The notes beneath the pieces were generated by a model. The model worked only from the letters and a program-made list of their open reading frames with translations, did not search any database and was not told where the DNA came from. A stretch of 64,000 nucleotides of DNA from Nitzschia sp. pyKryTriq1 (Eukaryota > Bacillariophyta > Bacillariophyceae > Bacillariales > Bacillariaceae). Positions 33,127 to 43,694 of the stretch are shown piece by piece. Position 1 is the stretch's first letter; the number at the start of each line of letters is the position of its first letter. The stretch lies in contig OY101126.1 of the NCBI GenBank assembly GCA_956465555.1, forward strand, positions 42,501-106,500. The letters run 5' to 3'. The position numbers were made by a program, and so were the translations under genes.

Positions 33127-34215
33127 TTAGTAGTAGTAGTATTGATTCTTCGTCATAGCAGTCGATGCTGCCGCTGCTGCCGACGTGGCTGGAGGTACTA
33201 CTACTAGTACTTTCGCCGCCGCCAAAGCTTCTTGTTCGTCGTCTTGAAGAATAAATTCTTCTTCTTGTCGATTGGGGGCAGCAGGCGGAGGGGGTTGAGC
33301 GGCTGAGGACCACGAGGACGGCGGTTCTTGCAGAGAAGTAGTAGTAGTAGTTGTTGTTGTTGTGACGTAATCTCGCAAGCGAGTCCTCGGTGGTAGTACG
33401 GCTGCCGTTTGATAGTACCTCATGGAGATCCTCGTACTATTTTTTGGATAATATTGATGACACGAATCCGACAAGAAGTTTTTTGGTGGTTGCTTCCCTT
33501 CTTGTTGTTGATGTTGACGAAAAGTCTTCTTCTTTTTAGAGGTAAAAGAAGTGCTAGAAGCATCATCCTTTGTCGTAGTAGTAGCAGCAGAAGATAAGAG
33601 GCTCCGGACTGCAGCAGGTGATACAACGGATAATGGTGGTGTTGGGACGAGGACAACTGGATAATCCTCCTCTGTTTCTTCCGACATTACGTCCATAAAA
33701 GTGTCCTCATCTGGAGCGGTATCCATCATGATCATGTGTTCAGCCGTCGTCGTTGAAGAACCCAAACGACGACCAGCAGCAGTACTACCTGCTGCCGTCG
33801 ATGATGAAGATGATGCTACTGATGATGATACTGATGATTCCATCACTTGTTGTCTTGTGATGGAATGCCAGGGGCTGTTGGGCGTGGGTTCAAAACGGAT
33901 CATGGAAAGTTCGGTCCAAGGGGTATCTTCTGATGCGGGCGCAAAATCTACCACTCGAAGTAATACTCGAGAAGGATGATGATGATGATGATGATGATTC
34001 ATATATTGCTTCTTCTTCTTCTTTTTCTTGCTGTTGTTGTTCTGCTTCCGCCAGTAATAGTAAGAATGAGGAGGAAGATGTTTCTTCTGTGATTGTTTTG
34101 CCTTGATGGGAGGACCGAATCCTTTGTGTGGCCTAGTAGTAGTCGTTGGCGCTTGTCGTTCGCATCCATCCCCCAACAATAATTTCTTATTGTGAAAGAA
34201 GGAAAAAAGTCCCAT
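33127..34215 (-). CDS. Low-complexity protein of unknown function
   Basis: A 362-residue frame beginning MGLFSFFHNKKLLLGDG. The N-terminal third is basic (poly-Lys, poly-His). The middle part holds the most protein-like segment, VLLRVVDFAPASEDTPWTEL followed by SMIRFEPTPNSPWHSITRQQ. Then come Ser/Ala runs, an acidic patch (DTAPDEDTFMDVMSEETEED), a basic patch and a QEEEFILQDDEQEALAAAKV helix near the end. The sequence Trp-Thr-Glu-Leu..Phe-Glu-Pro-Thr-Pro may be a conserved core. No known domain. Confidence 0.55.
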   Translation of the reverse strand: MGLFSFFHNKKLLLGDGCERQAPTTTTRPHKGFGPPIKAKQSQKKHLPPHSYYYWRKQNNNSKKKKKKKQYMNHHHHHHHPSRVLLRVVDFAPASEDTPWTELSMIRFEPTPNSPWHSITRQQVMESSVSSSVASSSSSTAAGSTAAGRRLGSSTTTAEHMIMMDTAPDEDTFMDVMSEETEEDYPVVLVPTPPLSVVSPAAVRSLLSSAATTTTKDDASSTSFTSKKKKTFRQHQQQEGKQPPKNFLSDSCHQYYPKNSTRISMRYYQTAAVLPPRTRLRDYVTTTTTTTTTSLQEPPSSWSSAAQPPPPAAPNRQEEEFILQDDEQEALAAAKVLVVVPPATSAAAAASTAMTKNQYYYY

Positions 34216-34631
34216 GATGACTGCTGCCTGCGATGAATGACTCTTGCTTGCTTCTTCTTTCGGCGCCTGTTGTTGTTATGAATTATGAATTATGAGTTGG
34301 ATACATCGTCTATACCACAATCATATCCGCTGTTGCATTTATTTTATTTTCGTTTCTTTTCTTGTATTCATCCATGCGGTCGATGTATGAATAAATATCA
34401 GGAAAGTCAGGATAGTGCGAGGCGAGGATATGCATAAATAATGCGAGAAGCGACAAAAGAATACAGTAGCAGGAGATGCTGCTCTTTTGCCGAACATTTG
34501 AAATTTTGGGTCTCGCTCGCTCGCTCGTTTCGACGTGCATACCGGTAGTCAGATAGAATGACTGCGATAATGATTGAAGTGACGGAGAGGGAAGGAAGGT
34601 CAGACGTCCGCGACGAACGGAGAACAGACAA

Positions 34632-34783
34632 AGCTTCCGGAGCCTCTCATCGGAGAAGCTCCAAGCAGCAGCAAGGAAGTCGATTCTGTTGTTCTTGTGT
34701 TTACTCTTTTGTATTGCTTGTAACCATCCTGTCGAGGATAGTCACAAGCAATACTATAGTTCGTTCTAGGCTATCGAGCCTAG
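34632..34783 (+). other. Three consecutive stem-loops with (A/G)TCG loops
   Basis: Hairpin 1 (34632-34666): GCTT-cc-GGAGC-c-TCTC / ATCG / GAGA-a-GCTCC-AAGC. Hairpin 2 (34711-34754): 11-bp perfect stem GTATTGCTTGT / ACAAGCAATAC, a 4x4 internal loop, then ATCCT / GTCG / AGGAT. Hairpin 3 (34766-34783): CTAGGCT / ATCG / AGCCTAG, extendable by a TTCG/CGAA pair. All three recur unchanged in unit 2 at about 35483-35634. They suggest a structured RNA or DNA signal of the element. Confidence 0.7.
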
Positions 34784-34791
34784 CGTTTCGA

Positions 34792-35379
34792 ATGTTAAAT
34801 CAACCCGCGGCCGCAGTCGCCAGACCTGCTGGCGTCGGAGCCACAGGCGCACCCAACAACTATCAGCAGCTGTATGCTAGCCTCCCGGACACCACCTCGC
34901 TGTCACCGGAAGGCATCTTCAGCCGTTTCGCAGATGACAAACTACCAATCGACATCCTTAGCTTCATCTCCACCGCAGGAACTGGGCGCGTGCCCTTAGT
35001 ACTCCTTGGATTAGCTGATAAGGGAGACAACAGCGTCGTAGTGGTCCTACATCGAAGCGGCTACTTCGGGAGCGGAATCGTGGCGTCCGAGTTCGATGGA
35101 AAGACCTACGCTTTCCTGGGCGACGTGGAAGCAAATCGCCACATCGCAATGGTGGAGGTTTCTGCGGATATGCTACTAGAAACGGACCTAGCAACGGTTC
35201 GCACTGTAGCCGCTACCGGAGCAGCCATTGCCGAGGCTCAGGGCACGGGAGCCCAACTCCTAGAGCCTCCAGTTACCGCCTGCTCCCACCCTTGGCTGGC
35301 CAAATTGGGCAATCACGGAGGTGTGCGACAGGTGGGACTCCTACTAGTCCCGAATTATGCCACACACCACCTGTTCTAG
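34792..35379 (+). CDS. ORF of the tandem element, possibly Gag-like
   Basis: 195 residues from an ATG right after the hairpin block (MLNQPAAAVARPAGVGATGA). The frame extends upstream to 34558 through the repeat, but that part reads through hairpins and is less likely coding. The central part looks like a folded protein (IPLVLLGLAD-like, VVVVLHRSGYFGSGIVASEF, then TYAFLGDVEANRHIAMVEVS). The end is PWLAKLGNHGGVRQVGLLLV. Unit 2 keeps only its last ~30 codons. I do not recognise the family. Gag of a diatom Copia-type element is a guess from the context. Confidence 0.4.
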   Translation: MLNQPAAAVARPAGVGATGAPNNYQQLYASLPDTTSLSPEGIFSRFADDKLPIDILSFISTAGTGRVPLVLLGLADKGDNSVVVVLHRSGYFGSGIVASEFDGKTYAFLGDVEANRHIAMVEVSADMLLETDLATVRTVAATGAAIAEAQGTGAQLLEPPVTACSHPWLAKLGNHGGVRQVGLLLVPNYATHHLF

Positions 35380-35788
35380 TCTAGACATGACGCACCAGCG
35401 ATGCCACGCAGGTGGCGGTAGCCATTGAAGTGACGGAGAGGGAAGGAAGGTCAGACGTCCGCGACGAACGGAGAACAGACAAAGCTTCCGGAGCCTCTCA
35501 TCGGAGAAGCTCCAAGCAGCAGCAAGGAAGTCGATTCTGTTGTTCTTGTGTTTACTCTTTTGTATTGCTTGTAACCATCCTGTCGAGGATAGTCACAAGC
35601 AATACTATAGTTCGTTCTAGGCTATCGAGCCTAGCGTTTCGAATGTTAAACCACCACCGCCCCAGCCACCTTCGCAATCACGGAGGTGTGCGACAGGCGG
35701 GACTCCTACTAGTCCCGAATTATGCCACACACCACCTGTTCTAGTCTAGACATGACGCACCAGCGATGCCACGCAGGTGGCGGTAGCC

Positions 35789-36722
35789 ACTGACCGATGA
35801 CGCACCAAAGTAGAATTTGGAGGGACGAGGTCACGTGCGAACCCGGAGGTGGTAAGTGAAAAAAAGGGGGCTTGGTATGGGCAAGGGAAAAGGGGGACGG
35901 GGTCCTACCGGTACTAGAGTAGTAGGGTTGAACAGACGAGAGCAGAAGGCAGTGGTGGGTATTCATAGTTGCTACCAGGTACCGGTATAAAAGAACGACG
36001 CTGGTTTTGGGGCATGACGCCTCTCGTCAATACACGTACCAAGTTACAAGTATAGTACCAGCCTTCCCTTGCTGCTCTGACTCCCGCTGAAGTCTAAACG
36101 ATGAGCAACAAGAACCTACTTGTTGTTCTTGTTCCGAGTGAAAAGAAGTCTTTGCTTTTGATAGACGAAATATCGGTACTTTTTCGGGGGTATGGCCGTC
36201 CATCCTCGTCTAGTAGTACCGGTACTACTAGTAATAGCAGTGCAGCTGGTGGTGGTGGTGTACTATCTGCGGACAACCGTGGCACTAGCAGTAGGTCTAT
36301 TGTTCTTGCTACTACAGTCTAGTACTACGAGGAGTAGAGAAGAAATACTTCTTGTTGTGTCGTGGCTGGTTTAAACAAAATGTATGATGAAGCTCCTATA
36401 AGAAATTAGTGCTACCGGTACCGGTATTGTGAGATGATAGTAGTACTAGTACTAGGGGAGGCCAAAAGAGGATGTACGTTGCTGTGTAGTTGTGAAGTTG
36501 TGGTGTGGCGGTTGCTTGCTTGCTGTTATGGTGCTGGTGCTGGAGAGCAAGCGGTCGTGGTGGTCGTGGTGGTTCCAAAATTTCAGTTTTGACGGGGCGG
36601 AAGGAGGAGAGGACAACATACAGCCTCCTCGATCAGATCTAGTAGTACTTGGAGTAATACTACATCATCCTCCACCTCGCTTCTTCTTCCTGATAATGGT
36701 GATGGCACGACTAGTACTACTA
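35789..36722. other. Spacer
   Basis: No supported gene. A 73-codon plus frame at 36101-36322 (MSNKNLLVVLVPSEKKSLLL) is Ser/Gly-rich and unsupported. Palindromes TACCGGTACCGGTA (36414-36427) and CTAGTACTAG are typical of this genome's spacers. Confidence 0.5.
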
Positions 36723-37058
36723 CTAGTAGTACATCGACGAGGAGGACCACATTCCGTCCTGCTCATCGATCGATTCAAGAATGTCAAACACATCATCAAT
36801 AACGTTGATGATTGTTTGTTGGCTGCTCATGCTGGTCCTTGGCAACAAGGAGGAGGAGGAATGCGGGGAAGAAGAAGAACCTACTACCGGAGCAGGAGGA
36901 AAAGAGAGGAAAGTTCTCGTCCCGCTTCTAGTGAACGGCCTCTTGTTGGTGGGATCAAAGGTAAAAGTCGGAACAGGAACAACTCGATGCTCGCATCGTC
37001 GTCCTAGAAGTAGAGGAGCCACTTCTACTACCAGTTGGTCGTCTGGCTCGCAATTGCT

Positions 37059-37091
<33 letters not shown>

Positions 37092-37343
37092 GCTGTTGTT
37101 GTTGTTGCTGCTGCTGCTGTTGTTGTTGTTGTTGATTACTAGTAGGCGTCGTGCTGCTGGTGTAGTAGGCGTTGTTGCCTGTAAGAACATCGCTCCTCGT
37201 TGGTCGTCCTCTCCTGGTTCGTGGGCTTCCAGCACAGTCGTACTAGTAGACGAGCGTTCGCGAGGACGACTACCGTGCTGGTGGTCCTCCTCCTCGCCAT
37301 TTGACCTGTTGGTGTCGACGTTACGCCGGTCATGGTGAATCAT
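36723..37343 (-). CDS. IIDIID-family protein, copy G4
   Basis: 206 residues. N-terminus MIHHDRRNVDTNRSNGEEED and SRPRERSS match G1 (..DTSKSNGDEEEDHG). A long Asn/Ser run occupies residues ~80-100. Then VEVAPLLLGRRCEHRVVPVP and TFTFDPTNKRPFTRSGTRTF form the only non-repetitive middle part. The C-terminal signature is SSQQTIINVIDDVFDILESI, followed by a short Ser/Tyr tail. Confidence 0.6.
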
Positions 37344-39006
37344 TCTTCTTCTTGTTGACGATGCCCTGTTACAATATTTGTGGGAGTCTTGGATTTCAAA
37401 CTCTCTCTCTGTCTCTTCCTCTTCTTCTTGTGCGTGATGGTTAGATCCCGTCGCGTTCGAATATTCTCTACTAGTAGACCACCGGTAGATATTGGTATAG
37501 AGAGAGATTGAAGAAAGGAAAACAGAAAGGTGCGTGGTGGTCCTCGTTGATAATGGAAGAGAATTCAGCGCTCGTTCCGAATGCGATTCGAATGCTACAG
37601 TTCTCCTTTAGAACCTTATTTAAAGTACTTCAAGGATACTCGCAGCGAATTGAAGAACGGCACGAATGAATTGTATGTGAAGGGAATTGTGTTGTCGTTC
37701 GGGAAGTAGAATTCAAGCGAGAGGCAATAATGTAAACACAACCTATTGTGCCTTATTTCTCGTATTCGCATCGGCAACTTACATGAAATGTCCACGCTCC
37801 ATGCACGCGACGAATTCGTTTGCAGTCGTCATGCATGGTGATGAATGGTCATGCATGCATGCATGCATGCATGATGGGGACATTCTTCGGACTACGTGTA
37901 CTACGCGAACTGAAAAGGAAATAATAAGCGCTGCTTGAAGTAAAATCGCTATGCGTATTAGACTCGGAAACGGAAGAATAAAAAGCAAGGCATGAGCCAA
38001 CACCACTTTTATGAGTAGTCGTACGTTAGTCTTGGAAACTACGAATGTACTCGTAAATGGAAACAATAAACAATGAGAATTGTTTCCATGGAATAGTAGA
38101 TGATCATCCTACACAATGCATGCATGCATCTACGAGGGGCCTTCAGAATGTCCGAGTGTGGTTTGGCGCTGGCAGCGCGAGATTGCGTAAGTCATGCATG
38201 GGAGTGCAGCACGGTGCACGCGATAATACCGAATCAAGAATATGATATTAATTTAACGTACAAAGCAAAAGTTCGCCTACAATTAAAATGTACCGAATTG
38301 AAAAAATGAGACTGTATGAGATACCATTGAGATTTCATTAAAGATAAGTTCTCTTATAGATTAAATGATGTATACATATCGTATGTTCGATCATGGCTCC
38401 AGAGTCATTTGTAAAGTGTGGAATCTTATCACACCCAAGGTTGTCAGTGATCGCAATAGACATTACAAGATCCAAGATCGATGTCACTCATCCATGTTCG
38501 TCCATGAGCGAATCGTCCTTGATCGAATCATTAGTGTCTGTCCTTCGCTCGGTGTTGGACTCTTCCGATCGAAGTCCCTCTTCAACAGGTTTTGGTGGTT
38601 GGTATTTCTTTCTTCTACGACAATTCTACGTAGAATAAGTACTAATGCTTTTAGCACAGGCGCCTATTCTAAATTACCGTTGAGTTTATCTCTACGGAGA
38701 ATTGTGGGGACCCTGATACTACTACTAATACTACCTCCGGGCTGGTGGTTGTGATGAAAACTGAATGACTATGTATTTATTAGTAGTACCAACAATCGTG
38801 ATGAGTGCTAAAGAGCCTAGTAGTACTGGTATAGTGGTATAGTAGTGTCGTACTGCTGGGGGTGATGTAGACGAGGAGGGCTGCGATGATTGTATGCTCA
38901 AGAAGAATAAAATAATGATGAGGGGGGTCGAGGAGGAGGCAGGCAGCGCCGCAAAGAAAGTAAAATACAACAATATCGACGACGAGGACGACGACGACGA
39001 CCGTGA
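37344..39006. other. Spacer, 1.66 kb
   Basis: Contains (GCAT)n at 37852-37871. Two overlapping plus frames at 38365-38754 and 38393-38638 (MAPESFVKCGILSHPRLSVI..) have some protein-like look but no family and are not called. A CTA/TAG-rich end precedes the stop of the next gene. Confidence 0.45.
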
Positions 39007-39675
39007 CTAGTAGTAGTGGTGGTGCAACCATGCTGGCATGATATCCTCGTCTTCTTCATCATCATGATCATTCTTGGTGGTGTCGCCGCCCCCCGTGCTG
39101 GTGGTGGAAGCATAATCTAGGACATCAAAGACAGCATCGATAATGTTGATGATTTGCTGATTGGAAGATGGGATTCTTCCTGTGCTTGAAGGGCGAGGAG
39201 GAGCAGTCGTGAAGAACAACGGCGGCATTCGGGCTTCGTGGTGTTGGCTGTGCTGAGAGGACCACGGTGCGTCGTGCTGTCTTCTTCTTAGATCATCGCC
39301 AAACAAGTAGAGGGGCGGTAGCAGTTCCCTCCCGCAAGAAGGAAGGGTGGCGGTGCTGGTAGTGGTATACTGGTGGTGCTTGTGCTGGCCGATCATGTTC
39401 ATTTCTGTTCGTTGTTCTTCTTCTTCTTCTTCCTCTTCGATCATGATGTGATGAAGAGAGGATGTGCAGTAGGTCGTGGCGGACTCCTCCTCGGCTTCTT
39501 CTCCTTCTTCATTGTGGTGGGTCATCATGACCTCGTCGAAAGTCGTTTCTCTGCGTCGCGATGCCGACGGTCGTGAGAGAGGTGGTTCTTGGTCTTCTTC
39601 TTCTTCGTCTCGAGGACTGCTGCTGATGTTGGCAGAGGAAGAATTGCTTATGTCGTTCTTTTGATGATGAATCAT
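39007..39675 (-). CDS. IIDIID-family protein, copy G5
   Basis: 222 residues from the ATG at 39675 (MIHHQKNDISNSSSANISSS). It shares MIHxQKND with G2 and the acidic DEEEEDQEPP stretch with G1 and G4. The middle is Glu-rich and His-rich. The family helix SNQQIINIIDAVFDVLDYAS lies at about residues 178-197, here followed by a 25-residue tail (Thr/Gly, then acidic DDEEDEDIMPAWLHHHYY). Confidence 0.58.
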   Translation of the reverse strand: MIHHQKNDISNSSSANISSSPRDEEEEDQEPPLSRPSASRRRETTFDEVMMTHHNEEGEEAEEESATTYCTSSLHHIMIEEEEEEEEQRTEMNMIGQHKHHQYTTTSTATLPSCGRELLPPLYLFGDDLRRRQHDAPWSSQHSQHHEARMPPLFFTTAPPRPSSTGRIPSSNQQIINIIDAVFDVLDYASTTSTGGGDTTKNDHDDEEDEDIMPAWLHHHYY

Positions 39676-39696
39676 TATTATTGTTCTGCTTGGCAA

Positions 39697-40324
39697 AGTT
39701 ATGACCGAAGCGTGTTTTGTGGTGAAAAGTCTTGAACGAGCCGTCAGTATCGGTAGAGTTGTTAGTATTCTGAAGGCGTTTGTGCACTATTCTGAACTTC
39801 GTGCAAACGAAGCGATAATAGACGGGTGATGTGGGATGGAGGACGACGCGACTTCTCTTCCGTGCGTACCGGTACGTATGATACGAACTTTGGAACAACA
39901 ATGAAGATTCATCATGATGGTTGATGGACGATGGGTGATGGGTTCTCTTCTTTCATTCATGCACAGGCATAATAATACATTAACTTTGTTAAATAAGATA
40001 GGGATATAATATGAAACTAAAAGTGGGTAAGACTTGCGAATAATCGCACCACCCATATGTTCAAAATAGCCATCGTTGGAAGACTGCATAGTAGACAGGT
40101 ACAATATTTATAAATGTAAGATTTGGCGATATAACATCTAAAAGTGGGCTGCGCCTTTCAGCTGTTCTTGGATGCTCCTTTTGTCCGTCATGGAGGAATT
40201 TATTATTGTTGGTGGCAAGAATAGGAACTCTACAAGGAGGCGCTACAGAATTATGAACCTTGGGGCGCATTGATTCCGTATTATGCCGCCTTGGGTGGGT
40301 TCATTATTTCTTTTCGATGTCGTC
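39697..40324. other. Spacer between G5 and the left inverted-repeat arm
   Basis: No supported gene; AT-richer than the neighbours, with an ACCGGTACGTA palindromic patch near 39868. Confidence 0.45.
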
Positions 40325-41160
40325 GTCGTCGTCGCGTCGTCGCTTCTTCGCGTCGTCGTCTCTCGCGTCAAGCGGAACGTGAAAACCGGAAAAAAAACCA
40401 ATTCATTTCATTCATGTCATGCTGGGTGTCGAGACTATTGTCTTGCATTGTCTAGCAGTTTGTCCTGTAGATCGTCCGTAGAAACTGTACTAGTTCCGGT
40501 GCGTCCAGTTGGACATCTCGAAATGCGGCAACCCGACGTCGGCGGGCGAGGCATAGATTGATTCCGACCGTCTTTGATCATACTGTATTTGCAATCTCAA
40601 GCATTGGATACACTATACGAATTGTCATCCGCCTCAGCCTCAGCCTCATCATCATCAGCCTGATCATCATCATCATCATCATCATCATCATTTTCTGCCA
40701 ACAACAAAAACAACACTACCAGTACCTCTACTTCTACGACGTCAACATTATGGCATAGGGAATGTCCCGATCGGACCTTTCATGCCAAGGGATTGTGGAT
40801 CACTGCGAAAAGCATTACTACGAAAGAAGAAGGAGGAGGAGAAGAAGAAGCATCATCATCATCGCCATCACCACCCGCTTCTTCTTTCCTCACCAGACTT
40901 ATTGGCTGCCATGGTCGGTTCGAGTAATTTTGGAAGACGCACTGTAGTTGGGAACGGGACATGGAAAGCAATCTGATTTTGATATTTCCACCGAGGACCA
41001 CCACCGATTCTTCTACTTCATCTACTTCATATGATGATTCTACTTCATTGGTCATCGTCATCGTCGTCGTCATCGTCGCTTGCCACACAATTTTAAGACG
41101 AATGGAAGCTCTTGTTGAGTCATTCTTCCGAACAAACAACAACAACAACAACAACAACAA
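40325..41160 (+). repeat. Left arm of long inverted repeat
   Basis: The segment is the reverse complement of about 54490-55450, easily aligned from the GTCGTCGCGTCGTCG-rich outer end through CAGTTGGACATCTCGAAATG, CCGACGTCGGCGGGCGAGGC and TTTGATCATACTGTATTTGC to the inner end ACTCAACAAGAGCTTCCATT (seen on the other strand). It holds open frames on both strands that are partly conserved between arms. On the minus strand these are VVLGGNIKIRLLSMSRSQLQ, CVFQNYSNRPWQPISLVRK and a shared stop after AVIHNPLA. This may be a captured gene fragment. Confidence 0.85.
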
Positions 41161-41219
41161 CATGGGCGGCCGCAGCGGGCGCACCATTCGTAGCCGTAGT
41201 TCCTGCCATCTGTGGAAGC

Positions 41220-41642
41220 TTGTTCTTTTAGTGTGTCTTGCACTTCATGTTCCAGTGGGTGGAGCGACGAGGATGATGCAGGCAAGCCAAACAAGGACAA
41301 GTGGTGGCCGAAACTGTCACTCGCCTCTTGAACAGCAATAACGAACAGGACTTCGACGAGGACGAGGACACACAGAGCAGGACGATGTTGAAAGACCAGA
41401 CGAGGAATCATCTTTGTGAATACACTTTTAATTCCAATCTCGTTGGGTATACTTTGCTTTGGCATGACTCTCCTCCTCGGGAAGGTCGCTTGAGCACGTC
41501 GTCCACTCGATATCAACTTGTTCGAACGAGAACAGTGGCAGTCGGAACAGCATCATTAGAGGAAAAGAAGACGGGAACAAATGAGGAGGATGAGGATACC
41601 AGCACTACGAGGAACACTCTCCGCTTGAGACTACGTATATAG
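41220..41642 (+). pseudogene. 4-TM family 3' fragment (copy F2)
   Basis: Starts abruptly just inside the left inverted-repeat arm, at the position corresponding to TM4 of the family (FQWVERR-like). It continues with VVAETVTRLLNSNNEQ (frame shifted in part), then LVGYTLLWHDSPPREGRLST and RYQLVRTRTVAVG. It ends in TLRLRLRI, closest to copy F4 (..ALRLRL). The whole first half of the gene is missing. Confidence 0.75.
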
Positions 41643-41740
41643 CAGCCAGTCATCTACTGTACTGTATTAGACTATGTACTTATTCGCCCTGCTACCAGTG
41701 CAGAGAATCGTGATTGTTGTTGCTGGTGTTGTTATTATTA

Positions 41741-43198
41741 TTATACAATCTCAAGGCTGCTCCTGCTACTAGCGTCGTCGTCGTCCTCATCCGTATTAAT
41801 TGTGGCCGCATGTTCATCTGACGTTGGTCTTGGTGGTCGAACGACGAGTTGATACCTTGTGCTTGTCAAGCGGCGGCCTTCTACTGGAGAGTCAAGGAAT
41901 AGTAATGAATAACACCCCGCGAGATTTGTTGGACTGAAAGCACATCCATCAGCAGTCGTAGCATGATCCATTACATCATCTTTGATATCGTCCTGCTGCT
42001 CTTCCTCGTTATCGTTGTTCAACAACAAGATACGGGTGACAGTTTCGGCCACTCGTTGTTGTGCTTGTAGGTGCTGTCTCTTCACAATCCGAGACAAGAC
42101 ATACAAGACACCAAAGAACAAGAACAAACCACACCAATATCCTCCCACTCCAATGTACGAAGCAATGATTGGAGCAAAGATCGCGTAGGGAATCATGAGG
42201 CAAAAGACTAGCAGCGCCAAACGGCTCATATTTGGATTGACTTTACTCATCGTCTCCTTGTGAGTGTTTTGAATCAACGTCCAAGTCTCCTTGTCGAGTC
42301 CCACACTCGAATGATATTCTTCTTCGTGAAGGTGAATGTCTCCGGGGACTAAAGGACTTAGATAGATGGGAGGGAAATCTTCGTGGCGAGTATTGGGAGA
42401 GACCGATGACCTTGCTCTCACAACTGCTCCGCCAGGTGTTTCTTCGACTAGTATTTCTTCTTCTTGTTGACGAGGCCGACGGAGCCACACATGAGAGTTA
42501 TCATTGAAGAGACGATACTTCTCGGAATCATTATGGCATTGGTATCCTAGGTCGATGCCATACGTCTCTAGAAACTCATCGCGTCACTCGTCTACCAATG
42601 CTTGAGCTTGAGAGTCGAGTGTCTTGTAGATTCTGTTCAAACACAGTATTCCAATCGTGAACGCCACCGCCATGATTGCTAGGACTAGTATTGCCACCGC
42701 AATTCCCACGAGAGCAGGGGTCGCGGCGCCAGCAGCAGACGCACCACCAGTCTTATATTTGGCGCTTTGTTTCATTATTGCATTGATAATGAAAAGCGGA
42801 CCGATAATCACAGCAAGGTAGAGGACCAAAAGCAAGCAATGTATTTTGACTTGTGCCCCTGTTTTGCCTTTTGCCCCACTTTTAAGCGCACAAACTTGCA
42901 GCAACAAGTTCATGTAGACTTTAGCGGGTAGAATGGATTCTCCCGTATCATGGGTTCGAAAGTGCCATCCCTTACAGTGTTGAGAATGAAAGGCGGCGTT
43001 ACCTCCTAATCGAATCTGCCACTCGGAAAAGGAAGGTTCGTTTTTTTCTTCTGCGCCTTCCGTGTTGTTGCTGTTTTCAATCATCCCTCCTTCTTCTTTG
43101 AGGAGAGGCGATTCCACCTTTTCGGCGGGGTCCGTTTCTTGGACTTTACTACGATTTCCAGACCATGATTCTTCTTTTGTGAATGAAGAAGCGGGCAT
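41741..43198 (-). pseudogene. 4-TM family member with a single in-frame TGA (copy F3)
   Basis: The two open parts 43198-42584 and 42490-41741 lie in the same frame. The only interruption is a TGA at 42581-42583 where the intact copies have CGA (..ALVDE-R-RDEFLE..). From the ATG at 43198 (MPASSFTKEESWSGNRSKVQ; frame open up to 43234) the copy keeps FSEWQIRLGGNAAF, KTLDSQAQALVDE, WLRRPRQ, FPPIYLSPLVPGDIHLHEEE, four hydrophobic segments, RVAETVTRILLLNN and the C-terminal SSLEIV. It is transcribed away from F4 from a shared 460-bp upstream region. Read-through or a recent null allele are the alternatives. Confidence 0.78.
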
Positions 43199-43354
43199 TA
43201 CGATGGTCAGCAACCACCGAAACAGATCACACACCAGCAGAAAAGAAAAAGATTATGTACCGGTACTCAATCGTATTGTTCTTTGCCCGCTTTAAGCCTG
43301 GGCGGCGGCGTTCGGCGTTTGTGATGCATCGCGGGGTTTCGTATAAAATCCAAG

Positions 43355-43495
43355 CATGCGGGAAATATCGCATCGGCCGGCCGGCGCGGACATGCGACTA
43401 ATACCACCGTAGAATTCTCTACTGAGGCTACAGAACCGCGAGGTCGTATTTTGGACAAGGCGATCCAAGATAGAAAAGCATCACACATTTTCTAT
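43355..43495. promoter_or_regulatory. Shared upstream module between divergent F3 and F4
   Basis: It contains CGGACATGCGACTAATACC, a TCTACTGAGGCTACA stretch, CGCGAGGTCGTATTTTGGA and AGAAAAGCATCACACATTTT. All recur upstream of other family copies. Here the module lies between two divergent genes and could serve both. Confidence 0.55.
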
Positions 43496-43694
43496 CACCA
43501 AGCGCATAAACATACCGGTAATATCGAAGCGCATCACAGAACACGTTCTTGTGTGACCTTGTTTGCTATGTTGTCTACCGGTAATAAAAGTAGAGAGTAC
43601 GTACCATACATAGAGTAGGCTACTCTTCCTTTCCTGCAGACATGCATTAATAGTGCTCGTCCTTTCAACTTGTTCCATTCCGCTCGCCTCGAAT

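Larger units (their letters stand above)
34573..35788 (+). mobile_element. Tandem dimer of a hairpin-rich element (851-bp and 365-bp units)
   Basis: Unit 1 (34573-35423) and unit 2 (35424-35788) both begin ATTGAAGTGACGGAGAGGGA and end GGTGGCGGTAGCC. They are nearly identical over the first ~230 bp and last ~120 bp. Unit 2 lacks about 500 bp of unit 1's interior. Head-to-tail arrangement without spacer. The 5' block contains three strong stem-loops with R-T-C-G tetraloops, described separately. The form could be a shortened LTR-type or other non-autonomous element; class undetermined. Confidence 0.65.

Noticed and set aside
34573-35788. Hammerhead-type ribozyme in the tandem hairpin element
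   Set aside because: Searched by eye because tandem dimers often carry one. No CTGANGA..GAAA core was found on the plus strand.
38365-38754. 129- and 81-codon overlapping plus frames
   Set aside because: No homology, no clear start context, and two frames are equally open.
40558-40976. Plus-strand frames in the inverted repeat (FHAKGLWITAKSITTKE and similar)
   Set aside because: Both strands are partly open in both arms. Frames shift between the arms and no family is visible, so no gene is called within the repeat.
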